From Candidatus Paracaedibacteraceae bacterium (GTDB taxonomy: Bacteria > Pseudomonadota > Alphaproteobacteria > Paracaedibacterales > Paracaedibacteraceae), in the NCBI GenBank assembly GCA_019636055.1, contig JAHBYH010000001.1, forward strand, positions 602,944-666,943: 64,000 bases of DNA. Reading direction: 5' to 3'. The position numbers and the translations under genes are program-made. Below the pieces are notes generated by a model that was given only the letters and a program-made list of their open reading frames with translations, was not told where the DNA came from and did no database searches. Positions within the stretch are counted from its first letter, which is position 1, and each line of letters begins with the position of its first letter. Of the stretch, positions 29,663 to 38,817 are shown piece by piece.

Positions 29663-32600
29663 ATGTTTAGTTTTCGTAAAATTATCAATATCTTGGTGCT
29701 GATCTCTTATGTCAAAATGACAATTGTCTCCTCCTTTGCGATGGATTCGGCGTATTTTGGTCTGAATGATAAAATCAGAATTCAGATTACGAAAAACCAA
29801 GCAGGTGGTGAACTGGAATCCATGGGCCTGCGTGTTTTCACTAAAGATAAAGCTTCATCCTCGAATTCTGACTATAAATTGCTTCAGCAAGACTCGGTTG
29901 ATTTTGTGGAAGGACTGTTTTCCAATGGCGTTATGCCATTAACGGGTTTACAGCAGAATGTCATTCAGTGGACTATACCGGGGCTTGGCTCAGTCATCAT
30001 TGACCCCAATGGTGAAGTTACCTTCAAAGAGATGACGAACACCCACAACACGATCAAAATTGTCACACCCGGTATTGTTGTGTTTCAGGCCTGTGCTTTG
30101 GCGAATGTTAGTCTAAGAGTACAGGGGGCTGCCATTTCAGATGGATCTCATATCGGCTACCTCAAGGCAAGATTATCAAACTTAGGGAGTCTGATGTTGG
30201 TGGGGAACGCTGAGCAAAGGCTTGGTCACTTGGATTTATTCTCCGGCCATCTTCATAATTTCAGCCAGCTGAGCATCCTTAGAAATTCGCGATGGAATTT
30301 GCATGGCAATGCCGCTATTAATTATGCCAATATCAGTATCGGCGCAAGAGCAAACTTTGTTGTTGATAACGCGCTTTTCTTTGTCAATTTGAATCGCATT
30401 ACAGGAAATCGTTTGGTTCTGCTTGGTAGGCAAAATGCCATAACAGAAGACGATGTTGCAACGCAAATGGCCCTGATGACCAGCATGTCAACCCTTTTGC
30501 CACAGTTGCTGAGTACGAACCAATTCCCAAGTCTAACATCTGCTGCCTTAAATTACCTCGTTCCCGTTATTGGTCAAGGTTTAAATCTTGGGACAATAGA
30601 CGTCCAAAACCTAGCCAGCAATAGAACAAAGATTAAAAATGCTGAAATCGGCTCAATCACGATTACAGACGGATCTCAGTCAAAAGTTGGCATTCTCAAA
30701 AACGAAGGGCTTTTTAAAACACTCGCCTCAACAGGTCCTGTTCCCCTCATGTTCCGAAAACTTAGCAATGACGGCGTTCTTGAGTGCGCCTCAAAACTGA
30801 TTATTGTCCGGTCTAAATTTGGCACAGCCAGTCGCCTGATTACCAGAACAACCGAAGCCATTCAATTTCTAACACCAACAATCTTGCGCGGGACATTGGC
30901 GCAAGTAATGCCCATGACCCTGCAGGGGCGCGTCACTAATAAGGCAATTTTTGAGGTTCTTCCTGACTTGCTATCACCATCGTTCACCCTGAATGTCGAT
31001 GGTTCCTTTGATAACCATACCTCCATGGACATGGCTTATGATTTATTTTTGACAGGGGGAGGACTCTTTACAAACTATGCTGAATTAAAGACCAACCGTT
31101 TTGTGGCGTCTGCTATGGTTGCAAACCGCAATTTAATCTCGGCAACGGATGTGCAAGTTGACTCACCTGTTTTCAGTAATAGTGATGGTCGAGTTATAGC
31201 ATCATCCCAAGTTCAGATTACTGGGGATATTCTGGATAACAGCAACGGTCAAATTTTTGCCGGTGGTAAAGTCACCACGCAGATCAAAAGTCTAGATAAT
31301 ACAAACGGCGTTATTGATGGTGTCGGTGGCACGGATGTAACCCTAACAGGAACAAATTTCAATGGTTCAGGCGGTCGCATTGGAAATGTGGGCGAGACAA
31401 ATCTGACTTTTGCCCAAGATACCACCGTTGAGGATATTGGGACAGTTGCCGGCGATAAAACGCGCCTTAAAGAAGACAAAACAGGACGCACCGTTACAAT
31501 TAATAAGGGCGTCGTCGAAGGGAAAACAATTTCTCATATCTTGCTCTCGAACATTACGGCTAACGTTGATTTTGCAACGCCACTTTTATATATATCATCA
31601 CCCAATTGGCGTTTCTCGAATCAGGCTCAGGTTGCACGGACAATGGTCTCTGTTTTACCAACCCAAAACTATCAGCTTATCAATGCTTATCGTACCAAGG
31701 GAACCCTAGAGTTATGGCAAAACGGCATTCACAGCTTAACCGACATTGAAAAGCATTGGGAAAGCTTGTACGGCGATAAAACAACAGAAAAACCGGTACC
31801 AACCCATACGGTCAGTATCTTAGCCAGCCTGCAAGCCGACAAGGGATTCAAATTCTACCTGCCCCAAGCAACGCTCCATATCAACGACAGTGGTGCAGAG
31901 AATATGACGGAACTGCTGTGTCCTGACAGCCAACTGCACATGCGTGTGGCAAAGTTCGATCTAGAGCGCGGCTGCGTTGCAGCCTTAACAGCGGACAGCT
32001 GGGCTGCCCACGGTCATCATATTGGTCGCCTTGTCGAAGATCCGACCCGCAAAGTTTTTGCGTCGTTTTTTGATCCGACATCATCCCATAATTTGGGAGA
32101 GTATATCACAAATGTTAGCCTCCGTTTTGACGGCAAAACCTATGAAGATGTTTACGATGGTCATCATCTGTTGACACTGCCATTCTTTGTGGCAAACGGT
32201 AGCCAATTTATCATACGTGACGGATCATCCTTACGCGGTCATGTTGTGCAGCGTGCTCTTTATAACGCCAGACAGACCACCTTAGACACGGACCAACCTT
32301 CAACCTTTGTCGGATCAACAAGCACCTTTGAAGATACCCTGCATCTTAAGAAGAGCGGAAATATTACATCCTCTCTGCCTATTGGTGTTGTCGACTTCAC
32401 CTATAACGGCTCAGAGCAACGTTCTTATGAATTTCGTGTGGGTGCGGCTGACTCTTTCCGTGCCGGGGTTATGCAGTCCGACCAACCTTTGGAATTCTTG
32501 ACTCTTGCTAGTGATAGCCACGTCGACCAATTCGTTGGCGAAGTCAGAAAGCCCTGCCATGAACATAACGCCCCGCTTAAATCCATTGTGGTAGATATGG

Positions 32601-35600
32601 CCGGTGATCAAGGAAAGACATATGCACGAGCGAGACGTAATGATTTCACTCAAGTACGTTATATGGATAGACTTTGGAATGTTTATACATCGCCTGATGG
32701 GACGGAATCTATTCGTATGCCCGGAAATGTTTCATCATGGCCGTATCGGAATTTTGAACCACTTCGTTCTCAGTTTTGTCAGCATTGGAGTCCCGTATCC
32801 TACGCGGTTTATTTTTACCATTATACCCAAGGTCTCAAGGGTGGCACTCACCTCCACGTTCCCCATTCCAGTTCTGTTGATGGGGGGATGACCCTTGTCG
32901 ATACGAACACGCGTATTGAAGGGATCGTCCAAACCAGCCGTGCGCTTTTTGCAGTTGCTCAGGGCAGTCATTTTGTTCTCGGCACCAACAACCCGTACTT
33001 TATCCCAAAAGCAGACCCTGTTCGCAACTTGATGGAAGGCAAATTCCACAGCTTTAACATCCATCTGACACCGGATCTTAGAGCCATGTTGGATCGGGTC
33101 AACGCGCCACAATTCCTCTTTGCCATGCGGGCGCGGTTCTGGCACGATGACGCTGCCTCTCAAGAGTTTTACGCTCCGATCATCAACGATGTGGTTGTCT
33201 ACCACCCTCGCGATGGTTTCCGCAAAATCCAAGGTCGCACTGTCTTTAGCCTATCGCCTGAGCTTTTGTTAGAACGTGTTCGCAGTGAAGCTCAGACTGT
33301 TCTCTTGCGCGGTTATGTGGATGATAACACGACCATTGATCCGGCATACCTGCAACAGTTGCACCGTAATGCAGCAGATTATTTGCGCGATTGCAACCTC
33401 GATGCGCCGTCCGTCTCCCGTGCTTTGGTCTCCGGTCATGCCAACACTTTGCCGGATGTGACAAAGCCTATGTTGATCTATACCAGCATGATCAATGAGC
33501 AAGGGGTCGAAGAACTCTCGCCGCGTTTGATTATCCCGCCGGCCATGATTGATGAGATGCGCAAAGCCAAGGGTGGATACGTCCGTACCAACGTTTTAGC
33601 CATTTTGGACAATACGGTAACCCTTGATGAAGCCCTGCACCTCTATCGGGATCAACCGAAATTGGTTGCCGACCTAAAGCAATATGCCGAGCAAAATCCG
33701 GACTCAGTCGCCCAGTGGGATGCTCGCGCCAAACGGGCAAAGGAACTTAAAGGCGATCCGCTTGCCACCGAAAAAATGCTCCAAGAGTTTGGCTCAACAA
33801 CATTGTTGGGAACCATTAAGGTTGGTCAATTAGGCATCAACACCTCAACCCCGCTGTTCATCCGAGCCGACATCGACGCCCAAGATGCGTTCCTAAAAAG
33901 CTTGTGCGATATCATGATTCAGTCAGAGAAAGGACGTGTTTATACCTCTCGTGAAAATTTCTATGAAAAGATTACCACCCAAGCCCGAATTCATGTGGCC
34001 GGATTGCTAAAGATCATCACCGCCGAAAACCTAACCATGGAATCTGTCAAGACCCATTCAGGCTTAGGCACGGAAATGAAAGCCTTGGGCAGCATCTTTG
34101 ATATCCCCATTGAATTAATTTCGCATTCGGTTATGGTTGAGCACGGTAAGAAAAGGACGACCCGCACCGAGACAACACGCACAACCAATGTGGGGTCGAA
34201 TCACTCGTCTGATGCGACGATTAGTCAAACAGCAGGGGCGAACATACTCCACCAAAAAGTGCACTACGAAGCTAAAGAAAAACTCAGGTTCACCGCCGGA
34301 GAAAACATTGAGAGTCGTGACGCCCATGATACCGAGCAAACGAAACGTGAAACAACCAAAGAAGGAACCTTCCGTACCAAAACAACAACCGAGTGCTCAG
34401 GCAGTTCAACGTCAAAAAGCTCAACCTATAAGACAGCTGATGCGGGATTCAAAGCTGAAAGAGGCAACGCCACCTTCACCAATACAATCTTTGATTGCCT
34501 GACGACTAACATTGAGACGCTCCAAGGGCTAACCTCGTTCCTGTTGGGGGTTAACGACGCTTACTACAGCTGTGTCAAATCCTCTATGGGGGCGGCGTGG
34601 AGTCGCACCAGCATGATCAACGAACAGCATCGCACCTATGCTCAATCTAAGATTCTCGGCAAGATGCACGTGCACTCCAAGGAAACCTTGATTCAGCTGG
34701 TCGAAGGTCAATCCCAAGAGATCCTTGATCTGATTGAGGTCGATGGTGGCCCCGTCGTCAAGCAATTCCTTAAGGAAATGCACAAGCATGAACGCAAGGT
34801 CATACAAGGCCCCGGCCAAGCCCTTATGGCCATTATTGCGGTTGCCATGACGATTCTGACACAGGGTGCAGCAGCCCCCCTTGCGGCAAAGATTGGGTTA
34901 GGTTCAGGTCTGGTAGCCAAGGCTGTCATGGGCGCAGTACTTTCTGCTGTTGCAACGCAGCTGACGGCGGCGACCATGCAGAACAAAGGAAACCCGTTCA
35001 AGGCCGCCAAAACATTGGCGACGAAGGAATTCCTTAAGAGCCTTGCTATAAAAATGGCTTCGGCCGGCCTCACCGCCGGTGTTATGGCGCACTTTAAGAT
35101 CGAAGTTCCCGATGCGTCTGCTACCGATAACTTATCAAATGCGGATCTTTTCCTAAAGCAAATGGCCTATAACGCCGTGCAAGAAACTGTTTGCATCGGC
35201 GTACGAGCGACTCTGGGCGGGGAAAAGCTTGAGGACTTGATCAAAGACGGCCTCATTAATATCGGGGTCGGCTCGATCGCCCAGTTCATAGCGACAAAGA
35301 TTGGTGCTGCCCGCTATGCTCAGCTCAAAGCTGAAAACAACAGCCTCAGCGATTACATGCTCCACAAGATGTATCACGGGATCTTGGGTGCCGGTCGAGG
35401 GGCAGCACTTGCTGCTCTGCGCGGTGAAAACGTCGGATCCGCTGCCCTTGGTGGCTCCATCGGTGGTATCGTCGCTGAAGTTGTGGCAGAGGGGATGCGC
35501 GAGCGGATGTTGCGCCAAACATCTGAGCGGTTTAAAAGCGGTTCTGATGGCTTATCTCCTGAAAAGAAGATTGAGCTTTACAACAGAATCCGTTCAGAAG

Positions 35601-36346
35601 AACTTGCAAAAGTCCGTGGCTTTGGTGAAGGTGCCTCGATCATCTTTGCCACCCTATTCAAGAGCAGCATTGACCAAGCTCAAGGGGCAGCGCGCAACGC
35701 CATTGACAACAACGCCAGTCATGCCTTTGCTTGGGGGATGCCACCGGATGTGATGCGCTCCATCCAAACGGCCATGGCAGCAGGAGCAGCTGGTATTGTT
35801 GCAGCGGGTGAGGCTTTAGCCGCGGGAGCAGCTGCGGCCGGCGGGGCAGTTGTTGCGGTGTATGCAGGTGTGGCAATCATTGCAATCGGTGGTGTGTATT
35901 ATTACGTGACCATGGATGCCGAACCTGAGGCTAGCAAACCCAAGGTCGAATCCTTCCCAGAGGCAGAAGCCCGCCCGCAAAGTTTTACAACACCAGCCCA
36001 CGAGTCCAAACCGACAACGCACGCGACTCCTGCGCACGATCAAGCAAGCTCATCCAACGATAAAGGATTTGACACATACGAGGGTCCAGATGCTAGAGTA
36101 TTTACGAGTGATCGAAAAGATAACTGTAGTAAGGGTGAAAGTCCAATTTGGAAAGGGTTTAAACCATATAGGGGTGCCGTTAAAACTAACGGTCTTAGTG
36201 GGAAAAGTAAGGAGTTTTACGAGTGGGATTTTACACATAGTGATATTGAGGTTTATAATAAAGACAGGAAACACATAGGGTCAATGGACCCTCAAACAGG
36301 AAAAATGTATAAACCCGCAGTTCCAGCAAGAAAGCTAAACATATGA
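29663..36346 (+). CDS. CdiA/filamentous-haemagglutinin-like exoprotein with colicin E3-type rRNase tip
   Basis: I start at the ATG at 29663 (2,227 residues; GAGG 5 bases upstream), where a signal peptide begins (FSFRKIINILVLISYVK..., then SSFAMDS). The N-terminal third is beta-helix-like, with short repeats such as 'ISATDVQVDSPVFSNSDGRV' and 'ITGDILDNSNGQI', as in two-partner-secreted adhesins. Near 1,390-1,600 there are FHA-like 'IHVAGLLKIITAENL' and 'ANILHQKVHYEAKEKLRFTAGENI' segments. Near 1,710-1,870 there is a DUF637-like Ala/Gly-rich region. 'AARNAIDNN' (about 2,010) resembles the pretoxin VENN boundary. The last 75 residues match the colicin E3 rRNase: 'FYEWDFTHSDIEVY' keeps the catalytic Asp, His and Glu spacing, and 'IGSMDPQTGK' follows. 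Overlaps the immunity gene by 4 bases. No TpsB partner in the window. Confidence 0.88.
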   Translation: MFSFRKIINILVLISYVKMTIVSSFAMDSAYFGLNDKIRIQITKNQAGGELESMGLRVFTKDKASSSNSDYKLLQQDSVDFVEGLFSNGVMPLTGLQQNVIQWTIPGLGSVIIDPNGEVTFKEMTNTHNTIKIVTPGIVVFQACALANVSLRVQGAAISDGSHIGYLKARLSNLGSLMLVGNAEQRLGHLDLFSGHLHNFSQLSILRNSRWNLHGNAAINYANISIGARANFVVDNALFFVNLNRITGNRLVLLGRQNAITEDDVATQMALMTSMSTLLPQLLSTNQFPSLTSAALNYLVPVIGQGLNLGTIDVQNLASNRTKIKNAEIGSITITDGSQSKVGILKNEGLFKTLASTGPVPLMFRKLSNDGVLECASKLIIVRSKFGTASRLITRTTEAIQFLTPTILRGTLAQVMPMTLQGRVTNKAIFEVLPDLLSPSFTLNVDGSFDNHTSMDMAYDLFLTGGGLFTNYAELKTNRFVASAMVANRNLISATDVQVDSPVFSNSDGRVIASSQVQITGDILDNSNGQIFAGGKVTTQIKSLDNTNGVIDGVGGTDVTLTGTNFNGSGGRIGNVGETNLTFAQDTTVEDIGTVAGDKTRLKEDKTGRTVTINKGVVEGKTISHILLSNITANVDFATPLLYISSPNWRFSNQAQVARTMVSVLPTQNYQLINAYRTKGTLELWQNGIHSLTDIEKHWESLYGDKTTEKPVPTHTVSILASLQADKGFKFYLPQATLHINDSGAENMTELLCPDSQLHMRVAKFDLERGCVAALTADSWAAHGHHIGRLVEDPTRKVFASFFDPTSSHNLGEYITNVSLRFDGKTYEDVYDGHHLLTLPFFVANGSQFIIRDGSSLRGHVVQRALYNARQTTLDTDQPSTFVGSTSTFEDTLHLKKSGNITSSLPIGVVDFTYNGSEQRSYEFRVGAADSFRAGVMQSDQPLEFLTLASDSHVDQFVGEVRKPCHEHNAPLKSIVVDMAGDQGKTYARARRNDFTQVRYMDRLWNVYTSPDGTESIRMPGNVSSWPYRNFEPLRSQFCQHWSPVSYAVYFYHYTQGLKGGTHLHVPHSSSVDGGMTLVDTNTRIEGIVQTSRALFAVAQGSHFVLGTNNPYFIPKADPVRNLMEGKFHSFNIHLTPDLRAMLDRVNAPQFLFAMRARFWHDDAASQEFYAPIINDVVVYHPRDGFRKIQGRTVFSLSPELLLERVRSEAQTVLLRGYVDDNTTIDPAYLQQLHRNAADYLRDCNLDAPSVSRALVSGHANTLPDVTKPMLIYTSMINEQGVEELSPRLIIPPAMIDEMRKAKGGYVRTNVLAILDNTVTLDEALHLYRDQPKLVADLKQYAEQNPDSVAQWDARAKRAKELKGDPLATEKMLQEFGSTTLLGTIKVGQLGINTSTPLFIRADIDAQDAFLKSLCDIMIQSEKGRVYTSRENFYEKITTQARIHVAGLLKIITAENLTMESVKTHSGLGTEMKALGSIFDIPIELISHSVMVEHGKKRTTRTETTRTTNVGSNHSSDATISQTAGANILHQKVHYEAKEKLRFTAGENIESRDAHDTEQTKRETTKEGTFRTKTTTECSGSSTSKSSTYKTADAGFKAERGNATFTNTIFDCLTTNIETLQGLTSFLLGVNDAYYSCVKSSMGAAWSRTSMINEQHRTYAQSKILGKMHVHSKETLIQLVEGQSQEILDLIEVDGGPVVKQFLKEMHKHERKVIQGPGQALMAIIAVAMTILTQGAAAPLAAKIGLGSGLVAKAVMGAVLSAVATQLTAATMQNKGNPFKAAKTLATKEFLKSLAIKMASAGLTAGVMAHFKIEVPDASATDNLSNADLFLKQMAYNAVQETVCIGVRATLGGEKLEDLIKDGLINIGVGSIAQFIATKIGAARYAQLKAENNSLSDYMLHKMYHGILGAGRGAALAALRGENVGSAALGGSIGGIVAEVVAEGMRERMLRQTSERFKSGSDGLSPEKKIELYNRIRSEELAKVRGFGEGASIIFATLFKSSIDQAQGAARNAIDNNASHAFAWGMPPDVMRSIQTAMAAGAAGIVAAGEALAAGAAAAGGAVVAVYAGVAIIAIGGVYYYVTMDAEPEASKPKVESFPEAEARPQSFTTPAHESKPTTHATPAHDQASSSNDKGFDTYEGPDARVFTSDRKDNCSKGESPIWKGFKPYRGAVKTNGLSGKSKEFYEWDFTHSDIEVYNKDRKHIGSMDPQTGKMYKPAVPARKLNI
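35610..36112 (+). repeat. 503-base segment duplicated at 37696-38198 (donor/parental copy)
   Basis: This part of the exoprotein gene, covering the pretoxin region, a membrane-like Ala/Gly helix and a linker, is present again downstream with no indel and 20 base differences by my count. It ends exactly where the two toxin tips diverge (after ...TTTACGAGTGAT). Confidence 0.9.
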
Positions 36347-36636
36347 GTGAAAAAATAAATCATTGTTGTTCTGAATTTGACTATTTTATAAAAAATGGCG
36401 AAGTGGCACTTTGTTACAATGATACTTATAGAGAGTATGGAATTAATGTCTTAGACGGAGGGTCATCCTTCATTCAAATTAAATATTGCCCTTGGTGTGG
36501 TAATAAATTTCCAAAAGATGTAGGGGATGAATTTTCTCAAATCATCTACGATGAATTAAACCTCGATGGTCCTGATGACCCTAAATTACCAAAAGAGTTT
36601 AAAAGTCGTGAATGGTGGGTGAAACGAGGGCTGTAA
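36343..36636 (+). CDS. Candidate immunity protein for the E3-type toxin, DUF6980-like
   Basis: The 97-residue acidic protein has Cys pairs 'HCCSEF' at the start and 'YCPWCGNKFP' in the centre, with 'GINVLDGGSSFIQIKYCPWCG' between. This pattern is that of the DUF6980 family as I recall it; family membership should be treated as likely, not proven. The start overlaps the exoprotein stop (ATGA), which is the usual coupling of CdiI-type immunity genes. It does not resemble the colicin E3 immunity protein (ImmE3) that I know. Codon use is clearly more AT-rich than in the exoprotein, as is common for exchangeable immunity genes. Confidence 0.7.
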   Translation: MSEKINHCCSEFDYFIKNGEVALCYNDTYREYGINVLDGGSSFIQIKYCPWCGNKFPKDVGDEFSQIIYDELNLDGPDDPKLPKEFKSREWWVKRGL

Positions 36637-36728
36637 ACTCTACGCCCTCACCCATCTAAACAACACGATCCAACGGTGAAACCGATGAAGGCAGGATCCG
36701 ATCGGAAGAGCTCGTTCGGATCTCAAAC

Positions 36729-37430
36729 ATGGGACAAAGTGCTGCATCGAATGCCATTGAGAACAACTTTATCTTTGCCCTAATGCCGGTTATCACGGGG
36801 GCGATGAAGCTCTATGATATCCTGACGACGATTGATGGCGCAATTGAGGCCTATGACGAAGGAGGTCCTGAAGCCCTCGTTAAATATGGGATGGAGGAAG
36901 CGAGCATAAACTTACTCATGTCATCAAGCATGAAGTTTGTAGGCAAGATGGTCAACAAAGCCCGCCTTGCTGTCAAAGATACGTTCAAAGCAAGCTCATC
37001 CGGTGCATCATCGAGTGCGTCTTCTAGCGCGAAGGCTGCTAAGGATGTGCCTACTCCACCGAAAAAAACAGATAATTTTAGTGCAAAAAATGTGAATTCT
37101 TCTGCTAGTATAAAAAAGAAGCTAAGTGCGTTAGAAGGGGCTCAGGCTGAAGCCATAAAAGTAGTGAAATTACCTGATGGTAGAATTAGGTATTATGAAG
37201 CTGAAAGGGCTTCAACAAAACCAGGGGTAACTAGGGGGGCATCTTTTGTAACAGAACATAATCCTAAAACAGGTCAAGTTCGGCAGTGGAATGAGTGTTA
37301 TGATCACAATGGGAAAGTGAATCGTGTTCATCCTAAATCCTTAGATGGTCATGATCTTAAAGGGCAGCATTATCCGCCAACCCAATCTGAACTCAATTCA
37401 TTTTCAAAAACTAAGGGATATAAAAAATGA
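36729..37430 (+). CDS. Orphan polymorphic-toxin tip 1 (pretoxin plus unassigned toxin domain)
   Basis: The 233-residue product begins 'MGQSAASNAIENNFIFALMP', which carries a VENN-like boundary. The same frame upstream from about 36691 reads 'RIRSEELVRISN', matching 'RIRSEELAKVRG' of the large exoprotein, so this is a displaced C-terminal tip. Residues 15-85 form a helical pretoxin ('MKLYDILTTIDGAIEAYDEGG'), 90-120 a Ser/Ala/Lys linker, and 140-233 a compact domain with 'RIRYYEAERAS', 'TGQVRQWNECYDHNGKVNRVHPK' and 'QHYPPTQSE'. This last pattern recurs at the ends of bacterial polymorphic toxins, but I cannot name its activity. No secretion signal is present. The next gene overlaps by 4 bases. 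Confidence 0.75.
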   Translation: MGQSAASNAIENNFIFALMPVITGAMKLYDILTTIDGAIEAYDEGGPEALVKYGMEEASINLLMSSSMKFVGKMVNKARLAVKDTFKASSSGASSSASSSAKAAKDVPTPPKKTDNFSAKNVNSSASIKKKLSALEGAQAEAIKVVKLPDGRIRYYEAERASTKPGVTRGASFVTEHNPKTGQVRQWNECYDHNGKVNRVHPKSLDGHDLKGQHYPPTQSELNSFSKTKGYKK

Positions 37431-37675
37431 ATTTACGGCAGATTTACGGTCTAGAATTAAAAAAATATGTTTTGTCTGAAGCACCCACTGAAAAAATAGG
37501 CGAATGGGCATTTTCATTTTATTGGAAAAATATAGAGTCAATAGATCTATCTTTTCGCAATTTATTATTAACTTTAAATAAGATGGAATTAGGTCCGGAG
37601 TTTGCATATAATTACGAGGAATTGCTTCAGATTGCAAATGACTTGATAGATGGCAAAGATGTCACTTTAGATTGA
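37427..37675 (+). CDS. Candidate immunity protein for orphan tip 1
   Basis: I do not recognise this 82-residue protein by family. It is small, acidic and helical ('NLLLTLNKMELGPEFAYNYEELLQIANDLIDGK') and starts inside the stop of the preceding toxin gene (ATGA overlap). Its AT-rich composition and size fit an immunity protein. The assignment is by position only. Confidence 0.6.
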   Translation: MNLRQIYGLELKKYVLSEAPTEKIGEWAFSFYWKNIESIDLSFRNLLLTLNKMELGPEFAYNYEELLQIANDLIDGKDVTLD

Positions 37676-37695
37676 ATAAGCAGGTCTGAATCTAT

Positions 37696-38198
37696 AAGTC
37701 CGTGGCTTTGGTGAAGGTGCCTCGATCATCTTTGCCACCCTATTCAAGAGCAGCATTGACCAAGCCCAAGGGGCAGCGCGCAACGCCATTGACAACAACG
37801 CCAGCCATGCCTTTGCTTGGGGGATGCCACCGGATGTGATGCGCTCCATCCAAACGGCCATGGCAGCAGGAGCAGCTGGTATTGTTGCAGCGGGTGAGGC
37901 TTTAGCCGTGGGAGCTGCTGCGGCCGGCGGGGCAGTTGTTGCGGTGTATGCAGGTGTGGCAATCATTGCAATCGGTGGTGTGTATTATTACGTGACCATG
38001 GATGCTGAGCCCGAGGCTTGCAAGCCCAAGGTCGAATCCTTCCCAGAGGCAGAAGCTCGCCCGCAGAGTTTCACAACCCCAGCTCATGAGTCCAAACCGA
38101 CAACCCACGCGACTCCTGCGCACGATCAAGCAAGCTCGTCTAACGATAAAGGATTTGACACATACGAGGGGCCAGATGCTAGAGTATTCACGAGTGAT
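37696..38198 (+). repeat. 503-base duplicate of the exoprotein pretoxin region
   Basis: Aligned to 35610-36112 without gaps, I count 20 differences (about 96% identity). Eighteen are synonymous; the two others change Ala to Val and Ser to Cys. An in-frame TAA lies immediately before the homologous part, so this copy cannot be translated from its left end. Confidence 0.9.
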
Positions 38199-38489
38199 GG
38201 AGCAAGTATTAAATCAAGATTGAAAGATGCCGAATTACCAACAGAAGGTAAAATCCGATTTGTGCCAGACAAAAACTACAAACCTAGCTCTGCACTTAAA
38301 AGAGGACCAAACCATGGTTATATTGATAAATACGGAAATGAATGGACGAAGGGGCCCTCACGGACTTCAGGGCAGGATTTTGAATGGGATGTTCAGTTAT
38401 CTAGAACTGGTAAAAACAAATTAGGCTGGGCTTCTAGGGATGGTAGTCATTTAAATGTTTCACTTGATGGTAAAGTTACGCATAAGTAG
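37824..38489 (+). CDS. Orphan polymorphic-toxin tip 2, toxin type 17-like
   Basis: The longest frame starts at an internal ATG (MPPDVMRSIQ, 221 residues). The homologous frame reaches left to 37698, where an in-frame TAA blocks it. Residues 1-125 repeat the large exoprotein. From 'FTSDGASIKSR' onwards the tip is different and ends in the polymorphic toxin type 17 pattern: 'IRFVPDKNYKPSSALKRGPNHGYIDKYGNEWTKGPSRT', 'FEWDVQLSRTGKNKLGW' and 'DGSHLNVSLDGKVTHK'. Toxin 17 domains are predicted RNases. Without a signal peptide it would act only after recombination into the large gene, or inside the cell if expressed. Confidence 0.8.
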   Translation: MPPDVMRSIQTAMAAGAAGIVAAGEALAVGAAAAGGAVVAVYAGVAIIAIGGVYYYVTMDAEPEACKPKVESFPEAEARPQSFTTPAHESKPTTHATPAHDQASSSNDKGFDTYEGPDARVFTSDGASIKSRLKDAELPTEGKIRFVPDKNYKPSSALKRGPNHGYIDKYGNEWTKGPSRTSGQDFEWDVQLSRTGKNKLGWASRDGSHLNVSLDGKVTHK

Positions 38490-38508
38490 TAAGGATGTTT
38501 AGCAAAAA

Positions 38509-38817
38509 ATGATTTTAGTAATTAGAACTATTTATAACAATCTTGCAACTGAGAAAGATTTTAACATCCTTGAAAATCATATTAATCAATGTGGAGCCTC
38601 AACTTGTAAAAAAATAATACGCCAATATTGGAAATTAGATACGGACATAGAGTATTTAATAGAATTTACTTTCTCAGAAGAAAGCCGATTAAATATAAGA
38701 AAATTATATAATATGCCAAATATGCAATCTGAATTTATTTATACGAATAAAGATATTGATCCTCTTATATACGGTAAAAATGCGTATTGGTCACACTTGG
38801 AGTTTATTGAAGACTAG
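38509..38817 (+). CDS. Candidate immunity protein for orphan tip 2
   Basis: The 102-residue protein follows the type 17-like tip after 19 bases. It has no family that I recognise; it contains 'LIEFTFSEESRLNIRKLY' and 'YGKNAYWSHLEFIED', and is AT-rich. Its role as cognate immunity is inferred from position and size. Confidence 0.6.
   Translation: MILVIRTIYNNLATEKDFNILENHINQCGASTCKKIIRQYWKLDTDIEYLIEFTFSEESRLNIRKLYNMPNMQSEFIYTNKDIDPLIYGKNAYWSHLEFIED

Noticed and set aside
32735..33232. 165-codon minus-strand frame inside the exoprotein gene
   Set aside because: Antisense shadow of a long coding frame; many such frames occur through 30-36 kb because of its codon bias.
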